This document shows positions 50,904-59,884 of a stretch of DNA of 59,884 nt, piece after piece. Within the stretch, counting starts at the first letter, position 1, and each line of letters begins with the position of its first letter. Source of the stretch: Chloroflexota bacterium (GTDB taxonomy: Bacteria; Chloroflexota; UBA6077; CF-72); assembly GCA_019247515.1 (NCBI GenBank), contig JAFAOS010000452.1, positions 1 to 59,884 on the forward strand, read 5' to 3'. Under the pieces are notes generated by a model. It was given only the letters and a program-made list of their open reading frames with translations, ran no database searches and was not told the DNA's origin. The position numbers and the translations under genes were made by a program.

Positions 50904-53900
50904 GTGGAGCGGTCACCGTCAGTGCGCGTCTACACGTTGGGTACCTTCCGCGTACTTGTGGACGAGCGTGTTGTCGAGGAGTCCGCCTGGCGGCGCAGAG
51001 CCGCGCGACAGCTTCTCAAGGTGCTCGTGTCGAAGCCCGGGCGCCGCTTGACTCGCGACGAGATCGTCGAGATCTTTTGGCCAGACTCTGAGCCAGACGC
51101 CGCTGCCAGCAACCTGCGCTCGACGTTGCACGCGCTGCGGCGCGTGCTGCAACCTCGGCCGCGTACGCCCAGCCTGCCGATCGTTTTCGCTGATCGCGAC
51201 AGCATCTGGCTGCGTCAAGACGTCGAGCTGTGGACTGATGCTGACGACTTCGAAAGGGCGGTCGCCGACGCATTTCGCTCGGCTGACCCGCTACCGCGGT
51301 TGGAGGCTGCCAGCATGCTGTACGCAGGCGAGTACCTGCCGGACGATGCGAATGAGGACTGGGCCGCGGAACGTCGGGAGGTTCTCAAGCACACGTGGAC
51401 CGATCTACAGTTTGGACTCGCGGCGGCGGCGGACAAGCGCGGACAGGTCGATGCGGCGGTGCGGCCTCTCGAGCGACTGCTGAGGGCCGACGCGTCCGAT
51501 GAACGTGCGGCACGTGAGTTGATGAAGCTCCTGGCGCGCAATGGGCGGCGCACCGAGGCGCTGCGCGTCTACCAACGGTTGGTCGAATCGCTGCGCACCG
51601 AGCTCGGTATAGAACCGGCGCACGAATCCGTTGAGCTTCACGTCCAGATCAGCTCCAGCGCGACTTCGGGCTCAGCCTTTGACGCCGAATCTTTCCGCTG
51701 CACGTACCCCTTTCCGACACCAGGCGAATTGATCAATCGTCAACCCGAGCTCGCCACACTGTTGCGGCTCGTCGCCGAGAGCCGCACCGCCGGTCGAGTC
51801 GCGCTGGTCACCGCGCCTGCGGGTATCGGCAAGAGCGCGCTGGTAGGCGAAGTCGTGCGGCGGTCACAAGCGGAGCGCGTGTTGTGCCTGGCCGGTGGCT
51901 GCTATGAAGAACGCGCGGCACTGCCATTCGGGCCATTCCATGACGCGCTGGTCGATTTCTTGCTAGCCCAGCCTGCCGACAGTCTGCGCGCGCGGTTGGG
52001 TAGCAGCGTCGAGGATCTTGGCCAGGTCATTCCCGAGCTGCGCTATCAACTTCAACTGTCGTCTCCGATGTCCGCGCCGGTTGACCGCATGCGCGCTTTC
52101 AGCGCAATCCACGCCTGTTTACGCGCGCTGGTGGAAGAGGGACCGGTGCTGGTGTGTCTGGAAGATTTACATGCTGCTGACGATGCCACCTTACAGTTGT
52201 TGCACTATCTTGCGCGACAGACGCAACGGCTGCCACTGATGTTTATTGGCACCGTTCGTTCGGACGAGGTGGCAACGGAGGAACCGCTTGCTCAGTCAAT
52301 AGAGGCCCTCATTCGTGAAAGGCTGGCGCGTCGGATTGTGTTGTCTCCGCTCACCCAGGCGGAAACCGATAGGCTCGTGTCCGCGCGCCTCGACGGCCTG
52401 CCAAGCAGCGCCCTCAGTGACTCGTTGTACACAACGACCGGTGGGAACCCGTTATTCGTCGAGCAGCTCCTCCTGGCGCTCGGCGAGGGTGGGCAGCTGG
52501 AGCGCAAGGCGGGCGTTTGGCACGGGGACACCACAGTCGAGGGCACGCCGCCCATTGTGCGCGAGGTCATTGCGCAGCGACTCCAGCGCTTGGACCCGGT
52601 GTGTCGGGAAGTCCTGGCAATGGCGGCCGTGCTGGGTCAGGCTTTTGAACACCGAACCCTGCTGGCCGCGGTCGAACCACTCCACGAGACTATCCTCTTG
52701 CGTGAACTGGATCGCGCCATTACTGCCCAGATACTGGCGGATACGCCCGGCGGTTACGCTTTTCGACACGCCCTGCTGCGCAATGCCGTCTATTGGGGGC
52801 TGAGCTCGCCGCGGCGCATGCTCCTCCATGCGCGAGCCGGCGAGCTGCTCGAGCAGTTTTACAGCGCCCGGGCGGACGATTTCAGTGCTGAGCTTGCGCA
52901 TCACTTCGTCCTTGGCGGTGAGGCAGCTCCGATCCGAATGAAGGCACTCCATTACAGCTTGGAAGCGGGACGGAGAGCGGGTGCGCTGTCGTCAAATCGC
53001 GAAGCCCTCCAGCATTTTAGCAATGTTCTCCGGGTAATCGACGCCGCGCCGATGGACGCGCGGATGTTGGCCAGAGTGGAAGCACTCGAGGGCCGCGGAT
53101 ACGCCGAGCGCGGGTTGGGCCTTTTACCTGCGGCGGTCGCAACGCTGCGAGAGGTACTCCGTCTGACCAGTGATCCGATCCGCCAGGCTCGGGTCCATGG
53201 CGAGATTGCCAGCGCGCTCCTGCACGGCGATCCAGAGGGAGCACTGGAGGAGGTGAAAGCCGGCGTAGCGGAGCTGGCAGGAACGGAACCCGACGCCAGC
53301 GTGGCTGCGACACGGCTTCGGTTGCAATCGTTTGAAGCAATGTGCTGCTTCCTGGCTGGCCGCTATCAGGAGGTAGTTGCCATTGGCGAGGAGATGTTGC
53401 CGGTTGCGAGATCACTGGGTGACGTGCGTGCGCTGTGTCGACCCGAAGCGGTGCTTAGTTGGGCCCACATTGGCGCCGGACAGGTAAGCCAGGCGCTCCA
53501 CCATTCACAACGACTGCTCGCCTTCGCAGAGGAGTCGCAAGACAAATCCGAGGTCGCCATGGCGGAGGTGAACCTCGGCCTCGAGTACCACCTGGCCGGC
53601 GCGTTCGGCGATGCGCAGCTTCATTTGAACCGCGCACGGGCGCTGTACCAGGAGTCGGCAAATGACGTCTGGCTGTCGAACGCTTCACAGCTGTCTGCCA
53701 GGGTGCTGCTGGGGCGCGGGGATCGACGTGGCGCGCGTGACCAGGCCGAGGCGGCGCTCGCGCTGGTGCACGAGCAACAAGACCGCTGGGTGGCCGAATC
53801 ACAGGACATACTCGGCAACCTGGACCTCCTGGCTGCTGAGCACAGCGCGGCGATGTCGAGATTTCGCGAGGCGCTCGCAATCCGCCGCAGAATCGGGCAT

Positions 53901-54575
53901 GTCTCCGGCATCATCGACTCGCTTATTGGACTTGGCCGCGTCTATGAGCGCATCGGAGAGTGGCAAGGCGCGGAGCGGCAGTACTTGGAGGCTCTGGAGG
54001 TTGGGGGTGGAGTGGAGACTTCTCCCTCGGTCGTAGCGGCGTGGCGCCATCTCGGTCGGCTGCGGTGCCGGACCGGGGAATTCTCGAAAGCGGGGCCGCT
54101 CCTCGAACACGCGCTGCAACTGGCGCGGGGCATTTCGGAAACCATCGAATATGCGCCGACGCTGCTCGCAATGTCAGAACTCGAAGAGGGTCTGGGCCAC
54201 CTGGAATCCGCTATCGAGTACGTTGACCAGGCCTTGCAATTGGGTGGCACCGTGGAATTTCGCATCGAGGCGAATGCCGCGGCCGCCAGGCTGTTGCGAG
54301 GGTTTGCGCGTCGCCGTGATGATGCGCTCGCGGCTGCCAGGTCCGCCCTCGAGTTGGCGGAGCAGTTCGGCGCGCCCTTTTTAGAGGGTATCGCCCATCT
54401 GGCCGCCGCCCGCGTGTACGCGGCCCGCCAGCAAGTGACGGATGCCGCGCAGCATTACGCGGAGGTTCTCCGGAGCCTGGTCGACTCGGGTCCGATCGAA
54501 TATTCCGACGTAGAGCGAGAGATCGCCGCGTTCAACCGAAGCCTCAGGGCCAACCCGGACCCTGGTAGCCAATAA
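50904..54575 (+). CDS. SARP-type STAND regulator: winged helix, BTAD, ATPase, TPR
   Basis: A 1223-residue regulator. Residues about 7-95 form an OmpR-like winged helix (VRVYTLGTFRVLVDERVVEESAWRRRAARQLLKVLV, DEIVEIFWPDSEPDAAASNLRSTLHALRRVL), followed by a bacterial transcriptional activation domain (about 105-250). The AAA/NACHT-like ATPase has Walker A APAGIGKSALVGEV (304-317), Walker B-like VLVCLEDLHAADDATLQLLHYLA, and a long lid. From about 640 to the end, TPR-like repeats dominate (GVAELAGTEPD..., LGLEYHLAGAFGDAQLHLNRARALY). GTG 50904 is preceded by GCAGGAG and is where homology starts; GTG 50922 is possible. Its base composition is slightly lower in GC than its neighbours, hinting at acquisition. 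Confidence 0.88.
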   Translation: MERSPSVRVYTLGTFRVLVDERVVEESAWRRRAARQLLKVLVSKPGRRLTRDEIVEIFWPDSEPDAAASNLRSTLHALRRVLQPRPRTPSLPIVFADRDSIWLRQDVELWTDADDFERAVADAFRSADPLPRLEAASMLYAGEYLPDDANEDWAAERREVLKHTWTDLQFGLAAAADKRGQVDAAVRPLERLLRADASDERAARELMKLLARNGRRTEALRVYQRLVESLRTELGIEPAHESVELHVQISSSATSGSAFDAESFRCTYPFPTPGELINRQPELATLLRLVAESRTAGRVALVTAPAGIGKSALVGEVVRRSQAERVLCLAGGCYEERAALPFGPFHDALVDFLLAQPADSLRARLGSSVEDLGQVIPELRYQLQLSSPMSAPVDRMRAFSAIHACLRALVEEGPVLVCLEDLHAADDATLQLLHYLARQTQRLPLMFIGTVRSDEVATEEPLAQSIEALIRERLARRIVLSPLTQAETDRLVSARLDGLPSSALSDSLYTTTGGNPLFVEQLLLALGEGGQLERKAGVWHGDTTVEGTPPIVREVIAQRLQRLDPVCREVLAMAAVLGQAFEHRTLLAAVEPLHETILLRELDRAITAQILADTPGGYAFRHALLRNAVYWGLSSPRRMLLHARAGELLEQFYSARADDFSAELAHHFVLGGEAAPIRMKALHYSLEAGRRAGALSSNREALQHFSNVLRVIDAAPMDARMLARVEALEGRGYAERGLGLLPAAVATLREVLRLTSDPIRQARVHGEIASALLHGDPEGALEEVKAGVAELAGTEPDASVAATRLRLQSFEAMCCFLAGRYQEVVAIGEEMLPVARSLGDVRALCRPEAVLSWAHIGAGQVSQALHHSQRLLAFAEESQDKSEVAMAEVNLGLEYHLAGAFGDAQLHLNRARALYQESANDVWLSNASQLSARVLLGRGDRRGARDQAEAALALVHEQQDRWVAESQDILGNLDLLAAEHSAAMSRFREALAIRRRIGHVSGIIDSLIGLGRVYERIGEWQGAERQYLEALEVGGGVETSPSVVAAWRHLGRLRCRTGEFSKAGPLLEHALQLARGISETIEYAPTLLAMSELEEGLGHLESAIEYVDQALQLGGTVEFRIEANAAAARLLRGFARRRDDALAAARSALELAEQFGAPFLEGIAHLAAARVYAARQQVTDAAQHYAEVLRSLVDSGPIEYSDVEREIAAFNRSLRANPDPGSQ

Positions 54576-56418
54576 ATAGCGATCCCTGGAATGTTTGGCC
54601 ATTCTGCGAGTAGGTGTAGGGTATTCGCACGGCCTTGGTGATCCGATAAAACTTGCCGGCGAATGCCCACTGCAACAAGTTCTGGAAATAGCCCTCGTAC
54701 AGATACCTGTCGGTCACGAGCTGCGTCAGCCGGTAGTCAAACGGATTCGACTGATTCCGGTCCTTGGCAGGGCCGTCGAACTCGACGGTGGTCTGCTGTA
54801 AAGCCGCGGTATCGACACCGTAGGGGTCTTCGGTGACGATGAACTGGTTATAGTCGGCGATGGTCTGTTGCCGTACGAGCACCGTCATTGAGCTTGTTTG
54901 TTCGACCGCCGGAGGAGCGCTCGACGGACCGGGGGTGTAGATTCCCGGGCTCGACCCCTGAGTGCCGTTGGACGGCTGATATGGCGTCCCCGAGTCGCGG
55001 CCTGATCCCCCGCGGGACGTACCGCCGGACTGTAGGCCCTGGACCTGGGATTCCAGTTCCGCAATCCTGCGTTTCAGCGAATCAATTTGCTGCTGCATGC
55101 TGGTGGCTGCGTCGGTCATACTCGACTCCTGTTCCTTGGCTCGGGCGATGGTGAAGAGTGCCGGTATGGAGGGTGCGAAAAAGTATCCTCCGGCTTGCGG
55201 CGATACGAAATTCGGGAGAGTGATTTTGCAGGCAGCGTTTGGGTAATCAGTGTCGCTGACCGAAATCATGCGGGGCTGGTCAACAACCTGGCCTACGACT
55301 GGGTCAACGCCGCTGTCAACCAGTGGAAAGTCCGGATTGCCGAGCCAGTTTGACCACACATGTTGGAACTGTCGCTCAATGCTCGCCTGGTAGCAGAGGA
55401 ACAACAGACCCCGTCCGCCTTCATCCGGGGCGCCTTCCGGAAGATACGGCCCATAGGGAATGCCTCTGCGGATAATTCGATGGCGGTTGATTTCGGAGCG
55501 TGGCAACTGTCGGGGGCGCGCCCTTCCGATGTGTGCATATTCGGAAACTGGGTCCGCCGCGTAGGCACCGTCACGTTGGCGTCCGATAAGCGCGGCCGCC
55601 AGCTGTTCGGGGCGTAGACCCAGGTGATGCGCCTGCGTGCGGACAGCGTCGCGAAAGGCTCCCACGTCCTGTGCCAATTGCAGAAAGACGAGGAAGCTGC
55701 CATCGCGGGTCCAATGTGGCAGCGTCCGCAAACTGGTTTCGCCGGCCTCGTCGGGCTGGCCGAGGATGAACTCACCCGGGGCAACAACCTTTTCCTGGTC
55801 TTCCCAGTCGTCGAGTAGTCCGGCCAGGCGCGGTTGAGAAATTCCGTCTTTGAATCCGAATTGCTCGTGCCCACGGAGTGAACCCGGCAACGTCGCGCCC
55901 GGGAATGGGCAGCCGCTCCGAATGTCGAATCGGCGGAAGTCGGCCTGCAACCGTCTATGAAGTTCCGCGAGGTCCTCCCTCTTGTCGGCAGCTGCGAGCA
56001 AGAGTGCGTGAACAGGCGCGCCTCCATTCGAAATGGGAGGTGCAGGCGCGTGGTTGAGGCGAAATGCGTGCGGAAATCCCACAAGTCCGTCGGCTGGGAG
56101 CAGATACTCCAGGCCGTTCCACGAGAACGCGATGTTGAGCCAGGTAGCGGCCACCGGATTCGGTTCAATTCCAAGTGTTCGGCGCCCGATGCGTTTGAAC
56201 AGTCGATTGAACGCGGCCACGTCCTCGGCCGAGGCAATCCGCGGCGCCAGTTCAATCAACCATTCACACGTGGCGCGTACGTTGGAAAAGGCCACTGGCA
56301 AAAATAGCTGGTGGTCCTTGCTGAAGCCAGGAACGATGTTGCCCTGGATATTGCCGAGATTCAGTGCCACGCGACCATCAGAATCTTCCCCGCCGCAGCC
56401 TCCCCGCGGCGTGCGCAC
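54544..56418 (-). CDS. DyP-type haem peroxidase with unique C-terminal extension
   Basis: A 624-residue protein. The DyP peroxidase domain covers about 18-425: FGFKDGISQPRLAG carries the catalytic aspartate, SEINRHRIIRRGIPYGP has the proximal haem histidine and distal arginine, and LFLCYQASIERQFQHVWSNW is typical of the fungal-like class. It oxidises dyes, lignin-type phenolics or other substrates with peroxide. Beyond 430 come a coiled coil (MQQQIDSLKRRIAELESQVQGL), a glycine/serine/proline linker, and about 115 residues (510-624) of unknown fold. There is no obvious secretion signal. The 3' end overlaps the convergent BTAD gene by 32 bases. GTG 56418 is the first start; GTG 56370 is an alternative. 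Confidence 0.88.
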   Translation of the reverse strand: MRTPRGGCGGEDSDGRVALNLGNIQGNIVPGFSKDHQLFLPVAFSNVRATCEWLIELAPRIASAEDVAAFNRLFKRIGRRTLGIEPNPVAATWLNIAFSWNGLEYLLPADGLVGFPHAFRLNHAPAPPISNGGAPVHALLLAAADKREDLAELHRRLQADFRRFDIRSGCPFPGATLPGSLRGHEQFGFKDGISQPRLAGLLDDWEDQEKVVAPGEFILGQPDEAGETSLRTLPHWTRDGSFLVFLQLAQDVGAFRDAVRTQAHHLGLRPEQLAAALIGRQRDGAYAADPVSEYAHIGRARPRQLPRSEINRHRIIRRGIPYGPYLPEGAPDEGGRGLLFLCYQASIERQFQHVWSNWLGNPDFPLVDSGVDPVVGQVVDQPRMISVSDTDYPNAACKITLPNFVSPQAGGYFFAPSIPALFTIARAKEQESSMTDAATSMQQQIDSLKRRIAELESQVQGLQSGGTSRGGSGRDSGTPYQPSNGTQGSSPGIYTPGPSSAPPAVEQTSSMTVLVRQQTIADYNQFIVTEDPYGVDTAALQQTTVEFDGPAKDRNQSNPFDYRLTQLVTDRYLYEGYFQNLLQWAFAGKFYRITKAVRIPYTYSQNGQTFQGSLFIGYQGPGWP

Positions 56419-56492
56419 TCTACCACTTTGTGAGTGACTGTCAAGTCAGAGTAGCCCGCGGCCTCGCGGCACGGTCGCGGACGCCTTGTGTC

Positions 56493-57377
56493 TCACAACC
56501 GCAGTTGCGGGTCCAACGCGTCGCGCAGGCCGTCGCCGAGCAGGTTGAAGCCGAGCACCGCCAGGCCGATGGCGATGCCCGGAAATAGCGTCGGCCAGGG
56601 ATCGGTGTCCAGGAATCCGTAGCTGCTGCTGACCATCGCGCCCCAGGACGGCGACGGGGGTTTGTTTCCCAGTCCCAGAAATGACAGCGACGCTTCGGTC
56701 AGCACCGCGAATGCGAAATTCAGCGACGCGAGCACGATCAGAGGCGCCACCAGATTGGGAAAGATGTGCTTCGCCAGGACGCGCGGTGTCGGAGCGCCTA
56801 GCGAAATGGCCGCCTCGACGAACGTCGTCTTCGACAGCGACAGGGTTGAGCCGCGTACCACGCGCATGAATGTTGGCGTGGTGACGATGCCAATCGCCAG
56901 CATCAGGTTGGTGAGCGAGGCTCCCAGCATTGCGGCGATCGCAATAGCCAGCAGCACCGCTGGAAACGCGAACAGGACGTCCATGAACAGCGTGAGGATC
57001 GCGTCGATCCAGCCGCGCGCGTAGCCGGCCGCCAGCCCCAGCGCCACTCCGGCGACACCGGATATGCCCACCGAGATGACGCCCACTTCGAACGAAATCC
57101 GGGCTCCATACAGTAGTCGACTCAGGACGTCGCGACCGAACTCGTCCGTTCCAAACAGGTAGGTGCTATTGGGTGGCTGCAGGCGATCGCGCACGTGCTG
57201 GTCGCTGAAACTGTACGGAGCGAACCACCCACCGGCAATCGCCAGGAACACGAACAAGGCGACGATCGCCAGGCCCCCGACGGCCAGTCGGTGGCGGGTC
57301 AGTTGTCGCAGCCAGTTGGGTCGGCTGACTGGAGTCGCCGGTCGGGGCGCGGTGAGCTCAAAAGTTTCGGCTGCCAC
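56493..57377 (-). CDS. ABC transporter permease, DppC/OppC type
   Basis: A 294-residue inner-membrane permease of an oligopeptide/nickel-type importer. The N-terminal OppC-N segment (LRQLTRHRLAVGGLAIVALFVFLAIAGGWFAPYSF) is followed by GTDEFGRDVLSRLLYGARISFEVG and five helices, with the EAA loop as EAAISLGAPTPRVLAKHIFPNLVAPLIV. The ending NLLGDGLRDALDPQLRL is diagnostic. GTG 57377 was chosen because it starts nine bases after the end of the partner permease gene and leads straight into the conserved N-terminus. No ATPase gene follows; the next gene is the convergent-side peroxidase. Confidence 0.92.
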   Translation of the reverse strand: MAAETFELTAPRPATPVSRPNWLRQLTRHRLAVGGLAIVALFVFLAIAGGWFAPYSFSDQHVRDRLQPPNSTYLFGTDEFGRDVLSRLLYGARISFEVGVISVGISGVAGVALGLAAGYARGWIDAILTLFMDVLFAFPAVLLAIAIAAMLGASLTNLMLAIGIVTTPTFMRVVRGSTLSLSKTTFVEAAISLGAPTPRVLAKHIFPNLVAPLIVLASLNFAFAVLTEASLSFLGLGNKPPSPSWGAMVSSSYGFLDTDPWPTLFPGIAIGLAVLGFNLLGDGLRDALDPQLRL

Positions 57378-57385
57378 CAGACGCG

Positions 57386-58339
57386 TTAGTGGCTCGTCCG
57401 GAGCCGCGGGTCCACGACCGCGTACAGCACGTCGATGAGCAGGCTGACCAGGACGAACGCGACGGCCACCACCAGCGTCACGCCCTGGACCACGGGGTAG
57501 TCGCGAGTACTGATCGCGTCGAAGACGTAGCGCCCGATGCCGGGCAGGCCGAAGATCGTCTCGACGATCACCGCCCCTCCCAGCAAGCGCGCGAGACTCA
57601 GGCCCGCAACCGTGATCACCGGAATGGCCGCGTTGCGCAGCACATGCCGACGCAGCACCGTCCCGTGCCGCAGACCCTTGGAGCGCGCCGCGCGCACGTA
57701 GTCCTGTCCCAGGACTTCCAGCACCGAGGACCGCGTAATGCGCATCATCACACCCGCGAACGGCAGCGCCAGGCAAACGGCTGGCAAAAGCATCGTCCGC
57801 AAATTGCCGATCGGGTCAACGCGTAATTCGACATAGCCGATGGGCGGCAGCCACCGCAGCACGACCGAGAACAGCAGCACCAGCAACGTCGCCAGCAGAA
57901 AATTTGGAAACGACAATCCCGCCAGCGTGCCCACGGCGACCACATAGTCGGTCGGCGAGTTGCGACGCAGGGCGGAGAGCGTGCCGGCCAGCAGCGCCGG
58001 CACGATGCCCAACACCGCCGCCAGCATCGACAGCTCCAGGGTCACCGGCAGGCGCAGGGCGAGCTCCTGACTCAGGCTGCGACCGGTTCGGAAGGAAGTC
58101 CCCAGGTCACCCGACAGGACACGCCCCAGCCAGTGGACGTATTGCAGTGGCGCTGGCTCGTCCAACCCGAACGCCGCTCTGATGGCCGCCACTTGCTGAG
58201 GTGTCGCCTGGGTCTCCGAGCCGAGCACAACCGCCACCGGGTCCCCGGGCACGAGCCTGATCAGCGAGAAGGTGACGAGCGACACCCCGATGAGCACCGG
58301 CACCAGCAGCACAATTCGGGCGAGAACGTAGCGGGCCAT
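57386..58339 (-). CDS. ABC transporter permease, DppB/OppB type
   Basis: A 317-residue permease partner. The N-terminus ARYVLARIVLLVPVLIGVSLVTFSLIRLVPGDPV is characteristic, as are GLDEPAPLQYVHWLGRVLSGDLGTSFRTGRSLS, the EAA loop DYVRAARSKGLRHGTVLRRHVLRNAAIPVIT and the ending LIDVLYAVVDPRLR. It imports peptides, sugars or related solutes with the DppC partner. ATG 58339 lies four bases after the stop of the substrate-binding protein, so all three genes form one minus-strand operon. Confidence 0.94.
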   Translation of the reverse strand: MARYVLARIVLLVPVLIGVSLVTFSLIRLVPGDPVAVVLGSETQATPQQVAAIRAAFGLDEPAPLQYVHWLGRVLSGDLGTSFRTGRSLSQELALRLPVTLELSMLAAVLGIVPALLAGTLSALRRNSPTDYVVAVGTLAGLSFPNFLLATLLVLLFSVVLRWLPPIGYVELRVDPIGNLRTMLLPAVCLALPFAGVMMRITRSSVLEVLGQDYVRAARSKGLRHGTVLRRHVLRNAAIPVITVAGLSLARLLGGAVIVETIFGLPGIGRYVFDAISTRDYPVVQGVTLVVAVAFVLVSLLIDVLYAVVDPRLRTSH

Positions 58340-58343
58340 CCGT

Positions 58344-59884
58344 TCACTTTTCGATCCAGACGTCCTTGAAGCTGGTGTTGGTGCCGGTCGCGATGTGGGT
58401 GTAGCCCTTCACGTACGTCTTCATCGCCTCGAACTGCTGAGCGATGTAGAGATTGATCCAGGGGGCGTCGTCGAGCAGCAGTTGCTGCAACTGAGCGTAG
58501 ACGGCTTTACGCTGCGCTTGATCGGTGGTGGCAACGCCCTGCGCCATGAGTTGATCCGCTTGCGGGTTGCTGTAGTGGACAGCATTGCTGGGCTGGTCCG
58601 TGCCGAAATTCCGCAAGTAGATGTCGTTCGGGTCGACGTAGGCGCTGACGCCACTCACGGTCAGGTCGAAGTTATTGCCGAGGTAATCCTTGAGAAAGGC
58701 CGCGTTCTCTTCGAGGTTGATGTCGGCATTAATGCCGATTTGCTTGAGCTGCTCCTGGACCACGACCGCCGCATTCGATAAGAACGAATACTGCGACCAG
58801 CTGAGGATGGTCGTGTTGAAGCCGTTCGGGTAGCCGGCCTCGGTCAGAAGCTGCTTGGCCTTGGCAAGGTCCGGTGGCTGGGGCTTGACGCCGGTCGCCG
58901 CCCAGTAACTATCCGGGAACAGCTCGAGCGTGGGTATGCCGAAGCCATTCACGGCTGGGCCGAGCACCGCGTCTCGATCGATCGCCGCGGCGATCGCCTG
59001 GCGGACCTTGACGTCGCTGAAGGGCGTGCGGGTCACGTTCAGCCCGATGAAGCGGATGTTCGTGTTCTGATCGCCGGCCACAGTGATGCTGCTGTCGCTC
59101 TTCAGACTGGCGATGTCTTTGAGCGGCGCATACTCGATGAAATCGACCGTGCCGCTGCGCAGCGCGGCGGTGCGCGATGTGTCGTCGGGAGCGATCGTCA
59201 TCTCAATGCCGTCCACGTACGGCTTGCCGGTCTCCCAGTAGTCCGGGTTTTTCTCGAGCACCACGCGCGTGTTGGGCACGTACTCCTTGAACTTGAACGG
59301 GCCGGTGCCGTCGGCGTTCTGAGACAGATCACCGTATTGCTGGACGGCATCGCGATTGATAATGGCCGTCGCCGGGCTGGTCAGATTCGTCAAGAACGAC
59401 GCGTCCGCCTGTTTGAGGGTGAGCACGACGGTGCGGTCGTCGGGCGTGCCGATGCTGTCCAGCGCCGCCAGCAGCGTGGCGTTGGGCGACGCGGTCGCTT
59501 TGTCCTGGAGGCGTTCAAAACTGTATTTGACGTCCGCTGAGGTCGCGGCCCGTCCACTGTGGAACTTGATCCCGTCGCGAAGCGTGAACGTGTACGTCTT
59601 GCCGTCGGCGGAGACGTCCCACTTCTCGGCCAGGTCCGGCTCGGCGGTCAGGTCCGGCTTGAGGCGGACCAGGCGGCTGTAGATCTGCTCGGTGACGTGG
59701 TTGGAGGCCGTCAGGCTGGTCTTCTGGGGATCGAGTGAAGCGGGGTCAGCCTGCAGGCCGACCTTGAGAATTCCGCCCGATTTGGGTGCCGCGGCTGGCG
59801 CCGTGGTGGCGGGCGCAGCCGCGGCCGGCGTCTGCGGCGCGGCGGCCGGCGCGGTCGTCGCTGCCGCTGCCGGCGGCGTGGTGG
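58344..59884 (-). CDS. ABC transporter substrate-binding protein family 5, 5' end missing
   Basis: The solute-binding lipoprotein of the transporter; 513 codons are in the window, and the signal peptide lies beyond it. The alanine/proline/threonine linker at the window edge is typical of lipoproteins of GC-rich Gram-positive-type bacteria. The family 5 fold starts at GGILKVGLQADPASLDPQKTSL, with DGKTYTFTLRDGIKFHSGRAATSADVKYSFERL and DGTGPFKFKEYVPNTRVVLEKNPDYWETGKPYVDGIEM as signatures. The ending (DDAPWINLYIAQQFEAM, FKDVWIEK) is complete. Ligands in this family include peptides, nickel and oligosaccharides; none can be assigned. Stop is four bases before the DppB gene. Confidence 0.93.
   Translation of the reverse strand, partial: TTPPAAAATTAPAAAPQTPAAAAPATTAPAAAPKSGGILKVGLQADPASLDPQKTSLTASNHVTEQIYSRLVRLKPDLTAEPDLAEKWDVSADGKTYTFTLRDGIKFHSGRAATSADVKYSFERLQDKATASPNATLLAALDSIGTPDDRTVVLTLKQADASFLTNLTSPATAIINRDAVQQYGDLSQNADGTGPFKFKEYVPNTRVVLEKNPDYWETGKPYVDGIEMTIAPDDTSRTAALRSGTVDFIEYAPLKDIASLKSDSSITVAGDQNTNIRFIGLNVTRTPFSDVKVRQAIAAAIDRDAVLGPAVNGFGIPTLELFPDSYWAATGVKPQPPDLAKAKQLLTEAGYPNGFNTTILSWSQYSFLSNAAVVVQEQLKQIGINADINLEENAAFLKDYLGNNFDLTVSGVSAYVDPNDIYLRNFGTDQPSNAVHYSNPQADQLMAQGVATTDQAQRKAVYAQLQQLLLDDAPWINLYIAQQFEAMKTYVKGYTHIATGTNTSFKDVWIEK

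Noticed and set aside
56493..59884. ABC importer without ATPases as a novel two-part system
   Set aside because: ATPase genes of family 5 importers are often upstream or elsewhere; the operon is cut by the window edge, so nothing can be concluded.

Overview
This is a GC-rich bacterial chromosomal window, probably from the Chloroflexota. That assignment is an inference from protein character, gene order and the sigma-like and STAND regulators; there is no rRNA in the window. The left third carries genes typical of the replication-origin neighbourhood: gyrB (3' end outside the window), then rpmH-rnpA-yidD-yidC-khpB, a PfkB kinase and parA-parB. dnaA is not present. There are no tRNAs, rRNAs, CRISPR arrays, phage genes or transposases that I can see.

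Layout. 1-5015: gyrB, a membrane protein, a methyltransferase and an Eis-type acetyltransferase around a palindromic divergent promoter. 5054-10799: ribosomal protein L34, RNase P protein, membrane insertase, RNA-binding protein and chromosome partitioning. 10786-18405: nucleotidyltransferase, glycosyltransferase, then a Ku-LigD end-joining pair followed by a hydrolase, an aldolase and a PAC2 protein. 18408-26000 (mostly minus strand): a broken M20 peptidase behind an aldehyde dehydrogenase, CNNM/CorC, HtpX, DedA, NadD, a small cysteine protein and Obg. 26172-31398: a five-gene respiratory operon encoding caa3-type oxidase and a bc complex with several fusions (subunit II-cytochrome c, subunit I-III, cytochrome b-cytochrome c). 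31684-38012 (minus): a lipoprotein with a beta-propeller and a very long glycine-rich tail, a 3-hydroxyisobutyrate-dehydrogenase-like enzyme, a GNAT protein and ClpC. 38204-46766: a membrane-anchored molybdopterin oxidoreductase, Hsp20, peptidyl-tRNA hydrolase, 5-FTHF cyclo-ligase, a membrane protein, a TatA with a zinc ribbon, a two-component system, an amidohydrolase and RNase HI. 47122-56418: an accessory-looking regulatory region with two giant STAND/TPR regulators, a sigma-like factor, a 39-residue secreted peptide gene and a DyP peroxidase with a novel C-terminal extension. 56493-59884: an oligopeptide-type ABC transporter without ATPases (substrate-binding protein cut by the window edge).

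Cross-cutting signals. At least nine genes have a TANNNT -10 box only 6-8 bases before the start codon, the signature of leaderless mRNAs. A family of short repeats with the core CCCCAGAGGGGACCC sits in intergenic gaps at 12470, 20283, 20588, 23831 and 49804, in both orientations and often touching gene ends. A second, common palindromic family (CTCTCCCTCTGGGAGAGG) sits at 18408 and 31541-31650. Several perfect inverted repeats mark likely operators.

The most interesting places for follow-up are the peptide-sigma-STAND locus (47.1-54.6 kb), the TatA-zinc ribbon fusion, the glycine-rich lipoprotein, the LigD whose conserved N-terminus lies upstream of any usual start codon, and a pair of strong hairpins upstream of the 5-FTHF cyclo-ligase gene.
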